This document shows, in pieces, positions 1 through 7,182 of a stretch of DNA of 64,000 nt. Under the pieces are notes generated by a model that made no database searches, had not been told where the DNA came from, and saw nothing but the letters and a program-made list of their open reading frames with translations. Each line of letters begins with the position of its first letter. Position 1 is the stretch's first letter. The stretch is from contig NZ_JAHEVJ010000003.1 of the NCBI RefSeq assembly GCF_018599245.1, forward strand, positions 171,713-235,712, in the 5' to 3' direction. The position numbers and the translations under genes were made by a program. The stretch comes from Aliiroseovarius lamellibrachiae. Its GTDB lineage: Bacteria > Pseudomonadota > Alphaproteobacteria > Rhodobacterales > Rhodobacteraceae.

Positions 1-643
1 CAGCGGCAAGATCTTTGATGACCTTCACCACCTCTTGTTCAAGCTCAGGATCGAGCGCAGAAGTGGGTTCGTCAAACAACAGCGCGCGCGGCTCCATGCA
101 CAACGCCCGTGCAATCGCGGCGCGTTGCTGTTGACCGCCGGACAATTGCGACGGCCACATCTCGCATTTGTCGCCAATGCCCACTTTGTCCAGGTAAAAC
201 CGGGCCTTTTCTTCAACGTCTGCTTTGTCCCGGCCCAGAACCGTTACGGGCGCTTCCATTACATTTTGTAGAATGGACAGATGCGACCATAGATTAAACT
301 GTTGAAACACCATCGAAAGATTGGTGCGGATGCGGGTGATCTGATGGCGGTCCGATGGGTGGCGATCCAGCCCATGGCCGTGCCAGGTGATCGGCTCGCC
401 TTCGAAAAAGATGTCGCCTTGTTGGCTGTCTTCCAAAAGATTGGCACAGCGCAGCAGCGTGGATTTGCCAGAGCCGGACGATCCGATCAGTGAAATCACA
501 TGCCCGCGTGGCGCGACCATATCGACGCCTTTCAGGACCTCAAGCGCACCATAGCTTTTATGCAGGTCACGAATCTCGATCACAGGGGTGTCGACCGCAG
601 CGTTGGCGGAAGTGTCGGCAGCAAGTGGCGTGTCTGGGGTCAC
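1..643 (-). CDS. Polar amino-acid ABC transporter ATP-binding protein, 3' end outside window
   Basis: ATPase subunit of an ABC importer that powers uptake of polar or basic amino acids from a cytoplasmic position at the inner membrane. About 214 residues are visible and the gene runs off the left edge. Walker A (GSSGSGKS) lies near residues 54-61, the signature LSGGQQQR near 167, and Walker B with the D-loop (LLFDEPTSALDPE) close to the edge. The sequence resembles the HisP/GlnQ/OccP family. The GTG at 641-643 is the first in-frame start after a stop and gives a 20-residue lead before the first beta strand. A second GTG at 581-583 would match the usual family start better, and neither has a clear ribosome-binding site. 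The permease and binding-protein genes are probably beyond the left edge (inference). Confidence 0.85.
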   Translation of the reverse strand, partial: MTPDTPLAADTSANAAVDTPVIEIRDLHKSYGALEVLKGVDMVAPRGHVISLIGSSGSGKSTLLRCANLLEDSQQGDIFFEGEPITWHGHGLDRHPSDRHQITRIRTNLSMVFQQFNLWSHLSILQNVMEAPVTVLGRDKADVEEKARFYLDKVGIGDKCEMWPSQLSGGQQQRAAIARALCMEPRALLFDEPTSALDPELEQEVVKVIKDLAA

Positions 644-695
644 AGAATGGGTCCGGGATTATGTGTCATTGGCAAAGGAGTAGGGCGCAATTTTT

Positions 696-707
696 TTGCA
701 ATTGCAA
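696..707. promoter_or_regulatory. 12-bp perfect palindrome upstream of the ABC ATPase gene
   Basis: TTGCAATTGCAA is a perfect inverted repeat inside an A/T-rich stretch about 50 bp before the start of the ABC ATPase gene. It could be an operator, but nothing else supports this. Confidence 0.25.
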
Positions 708-829
708 CGGCGAAAAGACGTGGTCCTAGGGTAAGCTTGGGCAGAGTGGCGAAAAATCCGACGATTTGTCAGGGGGATGCGTCGCGGCCCTGACCCAGAC
801 GCGTCAAACGTGCCGTTTGGGAAAACTGT

Positions 830-1267
830 TCAACCCGCATTGCCGCGCAGACGTGCCAGGTTCGAATCGCGATCATTCACGCCCAGCAGCCCCGCAATCA
901 ACCGCATCAACGCGTCTTCTTCTTCGGCCCGTGTGCCATCTGCCAGCACCACAGACCACGCGGCCTCGATCACTGTAATGCGATCCTCATGAGGAACAGC
1001 ATCTTTGATGGCGCGGGTAAAGCGGACCGTGTCAGGGGCTTGGCTCTCGAACACTTCTGCCTCTTGACGCAGGGCTTTTGTTGCGGCCTCGTCCAGCCCG
1101 TATCGCCGGGCAAGGGCGGTATCAATCGCGGCAATCTCTACGGCGGCATATTCACCATCAGACCGTGCCAAACGCACCAATAGGGCCGACAGCGCAAGGC
1201 GTGCATCCTCAGCGTTCAACGGGGCAGGGGCGGGGGCAAAAAGGCGGTCGAAAAGAGAGCTAAGCAT
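830..1267 (-). CDS. TerB-family protein (first of two)
   Basis: Protein of about 145 residues resembling the TerB (tellurite resistance / DUF533-like) helical fold. Features that suggest this are the segment ARLALSALLVRLARSDGEY followed by an acidic helix, and the later ADGTRAEEEDALMRLIAG, which resembles the second half of the metal-binding helical repeat. TerB proteins are cytoplasmic and their biochemical role is not settled. The start at 1267 (MLSSLFDRLF) is preferred because the second TerB-like protein at 1832-2266 also begins MLSDFFQKF. An upstream ATG at 1339 would add 24 residues that do not look conserved. No strong ribosome-binding site is visible. It lies two genes from its paralog, separated by a DUF1330 gene. 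Confidence 0.7.
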   Translation of the reverse strand: MLSSLFDRLFAPAPAPLNAEDARLALSALLVRLARSDGEYAAVEIAAIDTALARRYGLDEAATKALRQEAEVFESQAPDTVRFTRAIKDAVPHEDRITVIEAAWSVVLADGTRAEEEDALMRLIAGLLGVNDRDSNLARLRGNAG

Positions 1268-1394
1268 GGGGAAGATATAAGGCCTTATGAGAGGAAGGGA
1301 AAAGGGCGGCACCCATTTTTCGCCGCCAAATCCCGTCATTTTATCGTGAAGGTCGTGTGGTTATTGGGCGAAAACCATGTGGATTGCCCCGGAA

Positions 1395-1700
1395 TTAACC
1401 AAGATAACCTTCAATAATGATCAAGTCGCCGGTGCTGACCGGGTCACGAAATGCTTTGGCCGCTTGATAGATCTCGCTGTGATAGCAGGCTTTGGCATCG
1501 GCAAAGCTGGGGAATTCGATCACCACATTGCGCGAACGGGCTGTGCCCTCGACGCTTTCGTATTCCCCGCCGCGGACCAGAAATTTGGCATTATACTGCG
1601 CAAAAGCCGGGCCATTGGCGGCGATGTATTTCTTGTACGCGTCAAGATCGCTGACCTCGATCCGCCCGATCCAATACCCTTTGGCGGTTTCATCTGCCAT
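1395..1700 (-). CDS. DUF1330 domain protein
   Basis: Small protein of 101 residues that matches the DUF1330 family, a ferredoxin-like alpha/beta barrel related to antibiotic-biosynthesis monooxygenases. Recognisable parts are GYWIGRIEVSDLDAYKKY at the N-terminus, a central FLVRGGEYESVEG, and VVIEFPSFADAKACYHSEIY near the C-terminus. Function is unknown; members are thought to be cytoplasmic dimers. The ATG at 1700 is chosen because GAAGGAG lies nine bases upstream; a GTG three codons earlier would overlap that site. It sits between two TerB-like genes in the same orientation, but the gaps of over 100 bp do not force an operon. Confidence 0.8.
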   Translation of the reverse strand: MADETAKGYWIGRIEVSDLDAYKKYIAANGPAFAQYNAKFLVRGGEYESVEGTARSRNVVIEFPSFADAKACYHSEIYQAAKAFRDPVSTGDLIIIEGYLG

Positions 1701-1831
1701 ATTTTGCACTCCTTCATGGAACCGTGTTTCGCAGGCGTGTTGTCAAACGGCGGCAGGCTGGCGTCAATCACAAATCACAAATCACAACCTGGACCTTGGC
1801 GCCGGAATGACGGCATCAGGTTTTGTGTGGC

Positions 1832-2266
1832 CTAGGTCTCTGCGGGGCGCGTGCGTTTCACCTCTTCGGCAGAAAGGCCAATGGCCTTGGCCACATGGGC
1901 GACAAAGCATGCCTCTTCTTCGCGCACGACCCCATCAGCGACGGACACTTGCCAAAGGGCGCTCAGCATGGCCATTCGGTGATCATGGGTCAGATGATCT
2001 GTGACCAATTGGGTTAAGGTGTCGGTGTCAGGGGCCTCGGCTTCTAGTTTTTCACAGGTCGCGCGTGTTTTGGCGGCTTCGACGACATTCATGGCCCGAT
2101 GTTTTACAAAAAGCCGGTCGATCCGCGCGATCTCTTCAACGGCGTAATGCTGGTCTGCTTTTGCCAGGCGCACCAAAAGCACGCCCATCGCCAACTCCGC
2201 GTCCAGCTCCGGCAAAGCCACGCCCCTTGGCTGTTTTTTGAATTTCTGAAAAAAGTCTGACAGCAT
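1832..2266 (-). CDS. TerB-family protein (second of two)
   Basis: Protein of 144 residues with TerB-like helical character: AMGVLLVRLAKADQHYAVEE near residue 27 and LWQVSVADGVVREEEACFV near residue 104, each carrying the alternating acidic positions expected in this fold. It shares overall layout and length with the gene at 830-1267 (a short MLS-D/F-F start, a Pro-rich linker, then two helical halves), so the two are probably old paralogs. The role is unknown. TerB has been linked to tellurite and stress phenotypes elsewhere, but no other ter gene is visible here. The start is supported by GAGGGGGG about 8 bases upstream. Confidence 0.75.
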   Translation of the reverse strand: MLSDFFQKFKKQPRGVALPELDAELAMGVLLVRLAKADQHYAVEEIARIDRLFVKHRAMNVVEAAKTRATCEKLEAEAPDTDTLTQLVTDHLTHDHRMAMLSALWQVSVADGVVREEEACFVAHVAKAIGLSAEEVKRTRPAET

Positions 2267-2349
2267 GCAATTCCCCCCTCAATCGTGATGGCGACGTTAC
2301 CCAGAGGAGGCCGTGACGACAAGGGGCTGCAGGGCGGCGGTGCGCTATG

Positions 2350-2664
2350 CTAAAGCGGTTTTATCGTGACAATGGACGCAGCCCCTTTGCCACTGTCGCG
2401 CGTGTAGCGCATCTGGTTTCCGCATTGTTCAATAATTTCGCAGTCAAGGCCCAGGTCTTCGTCGTTCAACGTGGCCGTGCGGCAGAACATGCCATCTTGC
2501 CAATACCAACTGCCCAACAACCGATCTGGCCCAGCCATGCCGGATATCTGGCCGTCGGCATGGATGGTAAACAGCAGCCCATCCCCCACCAAAGGACGGT
2601 CAGCAAACGCCGCAATAAACGCCTCTTTGCTGGCGAGCCTGCGCCAGGCCGTGGTTTTTGTCAT
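2350..2664 (-). CDS. Conserved hypothetical protein
   Basis: I do not recognise a named family. The 104-residue product has no membrane segment or signal peptide. It is built of alternating strands: DGLLFTIHADGQISGMAG, then GSWYWQDGMFCRTATLNDEDLG, then CEIIEQCGNQMRYTRDSG. This layout suggests a small beta-sheet domain, and short proteins of this kind are seen in related bacteria. The ATG at 2664 is preferred over one 24 bases upstream because GGGGGAAAG lies at a good distance before it. It is encoded just downstream of the pyrG terminator and reads in the same direction. Confidence 0.6.
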   Translation of the reverse strand: MTKTTAWRRLASKEAFIAAFADRPLVGDGLLFTIHADGQISGMAGPDRLLGSWYWQDGMFCRTATLNDEDLGLDCEIIEQCGNQMRYTRDSGKGAASIVTIKPL

Positions 2665-2801
2665 CTGTTCTTTCCCCCAGTTGCACATCCTTTTCGGGTG
2701 TGATGTCAGCCACCATACATGGTCTGCCTGCGGTTCCCAAATCCTGATCCCGGGCGTGTCTCTGGTTGGCGCCGATATGCGTGCCCGCTGTCGTTCGCAA
2801 T

Positions 2802-2829
2802 AAAAAAGGCGGGTTGCCCCGCCCTTTTC
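2802..2829 (-). terminator. Rho-independent terminator of pyrG
   Basis: On the minus strand AAAAGGGCGGGG and CCCGCCTTTTTT form a GC stem with a short AAC-containing loop, ending in a run of T, 25 to 50 bp after the pyrG stop codon. Confidence 0.85.
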
Positions 2830-2852
2830 GAAATCTCATTTATTGCGATGGG

Positions 2853-4496
2853 TTAGACCAGACGCTCGATCTCTTTTGCGGCCCGAACAAAGTCGGCGAA
2901 CAGAGGGGCTGGTTCAAACGGTTTGGACTTCAGCTCGGGATGGAACTGAACGCCAATGAACCACGGGTGATCTTCCCATTCCACGATTTCCGGCAGGCGT
3001 CCGTCAGGGGACATGCCCGAGAATTTCAGTCCCACGGCTTCCAGCTGATCACGGTATTTGGTGTCCACCTCGAAGCGATGACGGTGACGTTCCTCCAGCG
3101 TGCTGTCGCCATAGATTCGCGCCACATTCGACCCTTCGCTCAGCGTCGCATCATAGGCGCCCAAGCGCATGGTGCCGCCTTTGTCATCACCCAACTTGCG
3201 CTTGACGGTATAATTGCCCTGCACCCATTCTTTGAGGTGGTAAATCACTGGGGTAAAACGGGTTTCACCACTTTCATGGTCAAATTCTTCCGATCCCGCA
3301 TCCTTGATGCCAGCCACATTTCGGGCGGCTTCGACAACGGCCATTTGCATGCCCAGACAGATACCCAGATAGGGGATCTTGTGTTCGCGGGCATATTGCG
3401 CCGCCTTGATCTTGCCTTCGGTGCCGCGTTCGCCAAAGCCGCCGGGGACGAGGATCGCATGGAACCCTTCAAGATACGGTGCGGGATCACCCTTATCGAA
3501 CAATTCGGCATCGACCCATTGCAATTTCACTTTGGTCCGGTTGGCCATACCGCCGTGGGTGAGGGCCTCTTTGATCGACTTATAAGCGTCTTCCAGCTGG
3601 GTGTATTTGCCCACAACTGCCACTTTCACTTCGCCTTCGGCATTGTGAATGCGGTCCTCGACGTCTTTCCAGCGGCGCAGGTCAGGTTTGGGGGCGGGCG
3701 CGATGCGGAACGCATCCAATACCGCCTGATCCAGACCAACCTTGTGATAGGCCATCGGGGCTTCATAGATAGACTTCAGGTCGTAGGCGGGGATCACCGA
3801 ATCCTGCCGGACGTTACAGAAAAGCCCAATTTTGGCGCGCTCTTTGTCCGGGATTGGATGTTCGGACCGGCACACCAACACGTCTGGTGCGATGCCGATG
3901 GACCGCAATTCCTTGACCGAGTGTTGGGTCGGCTTGGTTTTCAACTCACCTGACGCGGCGAGATACGGCAGCAAGGTCAGATGCACAAAAATGCACTCGC
4001 CGCGGGGCCGATCCTGGCTGAATTGGCGAATGGCCTCAAAAAAGGGCAGCGCCTCGATATCGCCGACGGTGCCGCCAATTTCACAAAGCTGGAAATCCAC
4101 TTCATCATCGCCAATGGCAATGAAGTCTTTGATTTCATTGGTGACATGCGGGATCACCTGAATGGTTTTACCCAGATAATCACCGCGACGCTCTTTCTCA
4201 AGCACGTTGGTGTACACGCGACCAGACGAAATGGAATCGGTGTTGCGCGCGGCCACACCGGTGAAGCGTTCATAGTGTCCCAGGTCCAAATCGGTCTCGG
4301 CGCCATCGTCGGTGACAAACACCTCGCCGTGTTCAAACGGGCTCATCGTGCCTGGGTCGACGTTCAGGTAAGGATCAAGCTTGCGCAAACGCACGGTGTA
4401 GCCGCGCGCCTGTAAAAGCGCGCCCAAAGCGGCTGAGGTCAAACCTTTGCCAAGCGAAGATACAACACCGCCAGTGATGAAAATATAACGTGCCAT
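2853..4496 (-). CDS. pyrG: CTP synthase
   Basis: Makes CTP from UTP, ATP and glutamine in the cytoplasm, the last step of pyrimidine nucleotide synthesis. The 547 residues match the usual bacterial length. The N-terminal synthetase domain begins with [16 protein letters not shown] (P-loop) and continues with [19 protein letters not shown]. The C-terminal class I glutamine amidotransferase domain has the nucleophile in GICLGMQ (Cys380 by position) and the FHPE motif near residue 520. It follows secG in the same direction, with a separate hairpin terminator between them, so it probably has its own promoter. Start and length leave no doubt. Confidence 0.98.
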   Translation of the reverse strand: MARYIFITGGVVSSLGKGLTSAALGALLQARGYTVRLRKLDPYLNVDPGTMSPFEHGEVFVTDDGAETDLDLGHYERFTGVAARNTDSISSGRVYTNVLEKERRGDYLGKTIQVIPHVTNEIKDFIAIGDDEVDFQLCEIGGTVGDIEALPFFEAIRQFSQDRPRGECIFVHLTLLPYLAASGELKTKPTQHSVKELRSIGIAPDVLVCRSEHPIPDKERAKIGLFCNVRQDSVIPAYDLKSIYEAPMAYHKVGLDQAVLDAFRIAPAPKPDLRRWKDVEDRIHNAEGEVKVAVVGKYTQLEDAYKSIKEALTHGGMANRTKVKLQWVDAELFDKGDPAPYLEGFHAILVPGGFGERGTEGKIKAAQYAREHKIPYLGICLGMQMAVVEAARNVAGIKDAGSEEFDHESGETRFTPVIYHLKEWVQGNYTVKRKLGDDKGGTMRLGAYDATLSEGSNVARIYGDSTLEERHRHRFEVDTKYRDQLEAVGLKFSGMSPDGRLPEIVEWEDHPWFIGVQFHPELKSKPFEPAPLFADFVRAAKEIERLV

Positions 4497-4557
4497 ATGG
4501 TTGGCTGCCCCCGTGAGATGAGATCAAAAGATCCGGTTCTTGCTTGCTGTGATTTCG

Positions 4558-4580
4558 GCAAAAGCCCGTCCCCAACGGGC
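4558..4580 (-). terminator. Likely terminator of secG
   Basis: On the minus strand GCCCGT-TGGGG-ACGGGC is followed by TTTTGCC. It lies between secG and pyrG and looks like a short Rho-independent terminator. Confidence 0.6.
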
Positions 4581-4656
4581 CCGCACGTAACCACATTCCA
4601 CGGGATTTAAGGCTTACATGATTCCAGCTGCCCGCGCAACCAAACCGCAAGAGGAA

Positions 4657-4673
4657 GGGCAATTTAATTGCCC
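4657..4673. promoter_or_regulatory. Palindrome between secG and pyrG
   Basis: GGGCAATTTAATTGCCC is a perfect 8-bp inverted repeat around one base, about 20 bp after the secG stop. It could be a second weak hairpin or a protein-binding site for the pyrG promoter region; no other evidence. Confidence 0.3.
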
Positions 4674-4692
4674 ATTCACCAGATGTAGGGGA

Positions 4693-5058
4693 TTATTCCG
4701 CGCGTGGCGGGGCCAGGCTGTCGTCGGTTGAAACTGGCGGCAACATGTCGGTGACGTCGGGCACCACTGGGGCCGCTGTCTCTTCGTTTGCGGCGGGCAA
4801 CCCAAGGGCGTCCACAACCGAGCTGTCCGCAGCGTTTTTCGCGGCGATAACTGTCAAAGAGATCGACGTGATCAAAAAGGCGATGGCCAAGCCCCATGTC
4901 ATTTTAGACAGGGCTGTGGCAGCACCGCGAGAGGACATAATGCCCCCACCGCCACCACCGCCAATGCCCAATCCGCCGCCCTCAGAACGCTGAAGAAGCA
5001 CAACACCGATCAGCGACAGCGCCAAAATCAGGTGAATTACGAGGACAACATTTTCCAT
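4693..5058 (-). CDS. secG: Preprotein translocase subunit SecG
   Basis: Small inner-membrane subunit of the SecYEG channel that aids protein export. The 121 residues contain two membrane helices, MENVVLVIHLILALSLIGVV and MTWGLAIAFLITSISLTVIA, joined by the Gly-rich loop LLQRSEGGGLGIGGGGGGG that is typical of SecG. A Pro/Asp/Glu-rich tail of about 45 residues follows; long tails of this kind are common in Rhodobacterales. The start is at the first helix. It is divergent from purA, with an octamer repeat array between them. Confidence 0.95.
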   Translation of the reverse strand: MENVVLVIHLILALSLIGVVLLQRSEGGGLGIGGGGGGGIMSSRGAATALSKMTWGLAIAFLITSISLTVIAAKNAADSSVVDALGLPAANEETAAPVVPDVTDMLPPVSTDDSLAPPRAE

Positions 5059-5228
5059 GCGGCAGGCCTATGGTTAGCTTGGTTTGATCTAGCGGGTATG
5101 TAGGGGAAAGGTTGCCCCGGTGCAAGTCGCCTTTCGTGATGATCTGGGGGCAGGCGCAGGAAAGATTGGCTTTTCGCGGTATTCGCGGTGTTGGTTGTTG
5201 TGATTGTGATGTCCTTGGGGCTGGTTTC
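5059..5228. other. secG upstream region
   Basis: Between the secG start and the octamer array. It should hold the secG promoter, but I cannot pick out convincing -35/-10 boxes and see no gene here. Confidence 0.3.
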
Positions 5229-5334
5229 ACTAGAAAACTAGAAAACTAGAAAACTAGAAAACTAGAAAACTAGAAAACTAGAAAACTAGAAAACTAGAAA
5301 ACTAGAAAACTAGAAAACTAGAAAACTAGTTTTC
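5229..5334 (+). repeat. Octamer tandem array 1 (13 CTAG cores)
   Basis: The 8-bp unit ACTAGAAA is repeated without a mismatch from 5229 and ends in ACTAG at 5329, placing CTAG at 5230 and every 8 bp to 5326 (13 cores). The right end forms the perfect palindrome GAAAACTAGTTTTC (5321-5334), followed by CCGTATTC. This flank is shared with array 2 and partly with array 3. There are no spacers, so it is not a CRISPR. It lies between the divergent genes secG and purA, about 110 bp before the purA start. Function unknown. Confidence 0.95.
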
Positions 5335-5395
5335 CCGTATTCAGAAAAATCCCCTCATTTTGCACCTGCGGCGAATTAGGTGTTTCCCCGTGCGC

Positions 5396-5427
5396 CAAGG
5401 CCCGCTATGACGGGCCGGGTTTTCTTT
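5396..5427 (+). terminator. Hairpin with T-run in the purA leader
   Basis: GGCCCG-CTATGA-CGGGCC (5399-5416) is followed by GGGTTTTCTTT and ends only about 16 bp before the purA ATG. The shape is that of a Rho-independent terminator. Its position means it either ends transcripts arriving from the repeat side or acts as an attenuator-like element in the purA mRNA leader (inference). Confidence 0.5.
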
Positions 5428-5443
5428 GAGATAGGAACAGACC

Positions 5444-6757
5444 ATGGCAAATGTCGTCGTTGTAGGCGCCCAATGGGGTGACGAAGGAAAAGGTAAGATC
5501 GTTGATTGGCTCAGCGAACGTGCCGATGTGATCGCGCGCTTCCAAGGGGGGCACAATGCGGGCCACACTCTTGTGATCGACGGCGCGGTTTATAAATTGC
5601 ATGCGCTGCCGTCAGGTGTGGTGCGCGGTGGCAAGCTGTCGGTGATCGGCAATGGGGTGGTTTTGGATCCTTGGAGCTTGCTCAGAGAAATCGAAACAAT
5701 TACCGCCCAAGGCGTTGATATTTCGCCAGAAACCTTGATGATTGCGGAAAATGCACCGCTGATCCTTCCGTTCCACGGAGAGCTTGATCGCGCCCGCGAA
5801 GAGGCCGCCAGCAAGGGCACGAAAATCGGCACAACCGGGCGCGGTATCGGCCCGTGTTATGAAGATAAAGTCGGTCGTCGCGCCATCCGCGTGGCGGATT
5901 TGGCGGATCCTGCAACGTTGGAAGCGCGTGTTGATCGCGCGCTGCAGCACCACGATCCTTTACGCAAAGGTCTGGGCATTGAGGCGATTGACCGCGACGC
6001 ACTGGTTGAATTGCTCTTGGAGGTGGCACCAAAGATTCTCCGTTTTGCCGCACCCGTCTGGAAAGTGATGAGCGAAAAACGCAAAGCGGGCAAACGGATC
6101 CTGTTTGAAGGGGCACAAGGCGCGCTTTTGGATATTGATTTCGGCACCTATCCCTTTGTGACCTCGTCAAACGTGATCGCTGGCCAAGCCGCCACAGGCG
6201 TGGGCGTTGGCCCAGGTGCGATCGATTATGTGTTGGGCATCGTCAAAGCCTATACAACCCGTGTCGGCGAAGGTCCGTTCCCGACCGAGCTTTTGAACGC
6301 GGACGGCACCCCAGATGTGGATGGCGAACGCCTTGGCACACGCGGCCATGAATTTGGCACCACCACCGGGCGGCAACGCCGTTGTGGTTGGTTTGACGCA
6401 GCGCTTGTGCGCCAGACCTGCGCCACCTCGGGTGTGACCGGCATTTCCCTGACCAAACTGGATGTTCTGGACGGGTTTGAGACGCTGAAAATCTGTGTGG
6501 GCTATGAATTGGACGGCAAAACGCTCGATTATTTGCCCACTGCGGCGGATCAACAGGCGCGTTGCAAACCGGTCTATGAAGAGATGCCCGGTTGGGCAGA
6601 AACGACCGAAGGCGCACGCAGCTGGAACGACCTTCCGGCCAACGCGATCAAATACGTGAAACGCGTCGAAGAGCTGATCGATTGCCCGGTTGCCCTGTTG
6701 TCGACCAGCCCCGAACGCGAAGACACCATCCTCGTGACGGACCCCTTTGCGGATTGA
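5444..6757 (+). CDS. purA: Adenylosuccinate synthetase
   Basis: Joins IMP and aspartate using GTP to give adenylosuccinate, the first committed step to AMP, in the cytoplasm. The 437 residues are the expected length. Diagnostic motifs are [20 protein letters not shown] at the N-terminus (GTP loop with catalytic Asp), [31 protein letters not shown], the [20 protein letters not shown] segment and [14 protein letters not shown]. The start is directly preceded by GAGATAGGAACAGACC. An unusual hairpin with a T-run sits in the leader, and an octamer array lies upstream; both could affect expression. Confidence 0.98.
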   Translation: MANVVVVGAQWGDEGKGKIVDWLSERADVIARFQGGHNAGHTLVIDGAVYKLHALPSGVVRGGKLSVIGNGVVLDPWSLLREIETITAQGVDISPETLMIAENAPLILPFHGELDRAREEAASKGTKIGTTGRGIGPCYEDKVGRRAIRVADLADPATLEARVDRALQHHDPLRKGLGIEAIDRDALVELLLEVAPKILRFAAPVWKVMSEKRKAGKRILFEGAQGALLDIDFGTYPFVTSSNVIAGQAATGVGVGPGAIDYVLGIVKAYTTRVGEGPFPTELLNADGTPDVDGERLGTRGHEFGTTTGRQRRCGWFDAALVRQTCATSGVTGISLTKLDVLDGFETLKICVGYELDGKTLDYLPTAADQQARCKPVYEEMPGWAETTEGARSWNDLPANAIKYVKRVEELIDCPVALLSTSPEREDTILVTDPFAD

Positions 6758-6777
6758 TCCTCAGCCTGTGACATGAC

Positions 6778-6808
6778 GGGACGCGCCCCAAAAAATGGGG
6801 GGCGTCCA
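6778..6808 (+). terminator. Hairpin after purA
   Basis: GGGACGCGCCCC and GGGGGGCGTCC pair around AAAAAAT shortly after the purA stop. The T-run is weak (AACTTGTTT), so it may only reduce read-through into the DUF2842 gene. Confidence 0.5.
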
Positions 6809-6836
6809 ACTTGTTTCTAACCCGGAGTGCTGCCTG

Positions 6837-7115
6837 ATGGCCCTGTCCTATAAAGCCCGCAAGCGCCTGTCGCTGCTCATCTTGGTGGTGGGGTTGCCGG
6901 TCTATATCATCCTGGCGGTTTTCACGGTTTCGTTGTTTGACCGGCCACCGTTTTGGCTGGAGCTGTTGATCTATGTCTTTCTCGGGTTTCTTTGGATGAT
7001 GCCTTTGAAGAAGGTCTTCACCGGTGTGGGGCAGGCGGATCCGGATGAGGATCCTGCCAATTACCCCCATGACCCAGCGGGAAAATACGCGCTGAAAGAT
7101 GATAAAAAACACTAG
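6837..7115 (+). CDS. DUF2842 family membrane protein
   Basis: Protein of 92 residues with two predicted membrane helices (LSLLILVVGLPVYIILAVFT and LELLIYVFLGFLWMMPLK). A short basic N-terminus, MALSYKARKR, and a polar tail containing GVGQADPDEDP are hallmarks of the DUF2842 family of alphaproteobacteria. Function unknown. The ATG at 6837 is chosen for its fit to the family and for CGGAGTG upstream. An ATG 42 bases earlier would add unconserved residues. It follows purA by 80 bp, with a hairpin between them, and may be partly co-transcribed. Confidence 0.8.
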   Translation: MALSYKARKRLSLLILVVGLPVYIILAVFTVSLFDRPPFWLELLIYVFLGFLWMMPLKKVFTGVGQADPDEDPANYPHDPAGKYALKDDKKH

Positions 7116-7139
7116 ACGTAAAGAAAAACACGAGACGTA
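7105..7139 (+). repeat. 19-bp imperfect tandem duplication across a stop codon
   Basis: AAAAACACTAGACGTA (7105-7120) recurs as AAAAACACGAGACGTA (7124-7139). The first copy carries the TAG stop of the DUF2842 gene; in the second this T has become G. Confidence 0.8.
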
Positions 7140-7169
7140 AAAAAGGCCCCCAACTTGGGGGCCTTTTCG
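7138..7169. terminator. Bidirectional Rho-independent terminator
   Basis: AAAAAGGCCCCC-AACTT-GGGGGCCTTTT forms a strong stem with A/T runs on both sides. It lies between the convergent DUF2842 gene and the acidic-protein gene and can serve both. Confidence 0.9.
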
Positions 7170-7182
7170 TATTCAGAGCCGT

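Noticed and set aside
2766..3953. Long open frame on the plus strand opposite pyrG
   Set aside because: It lies wholly antisense to CTP synthase, has no recognisable domain and follows the codon shadow of the real gene.
5229..5334. CRISPR array
   Set aside because: The repeats are 8 bp and directly adjacent with no spacers, and no cas genes are in the window.
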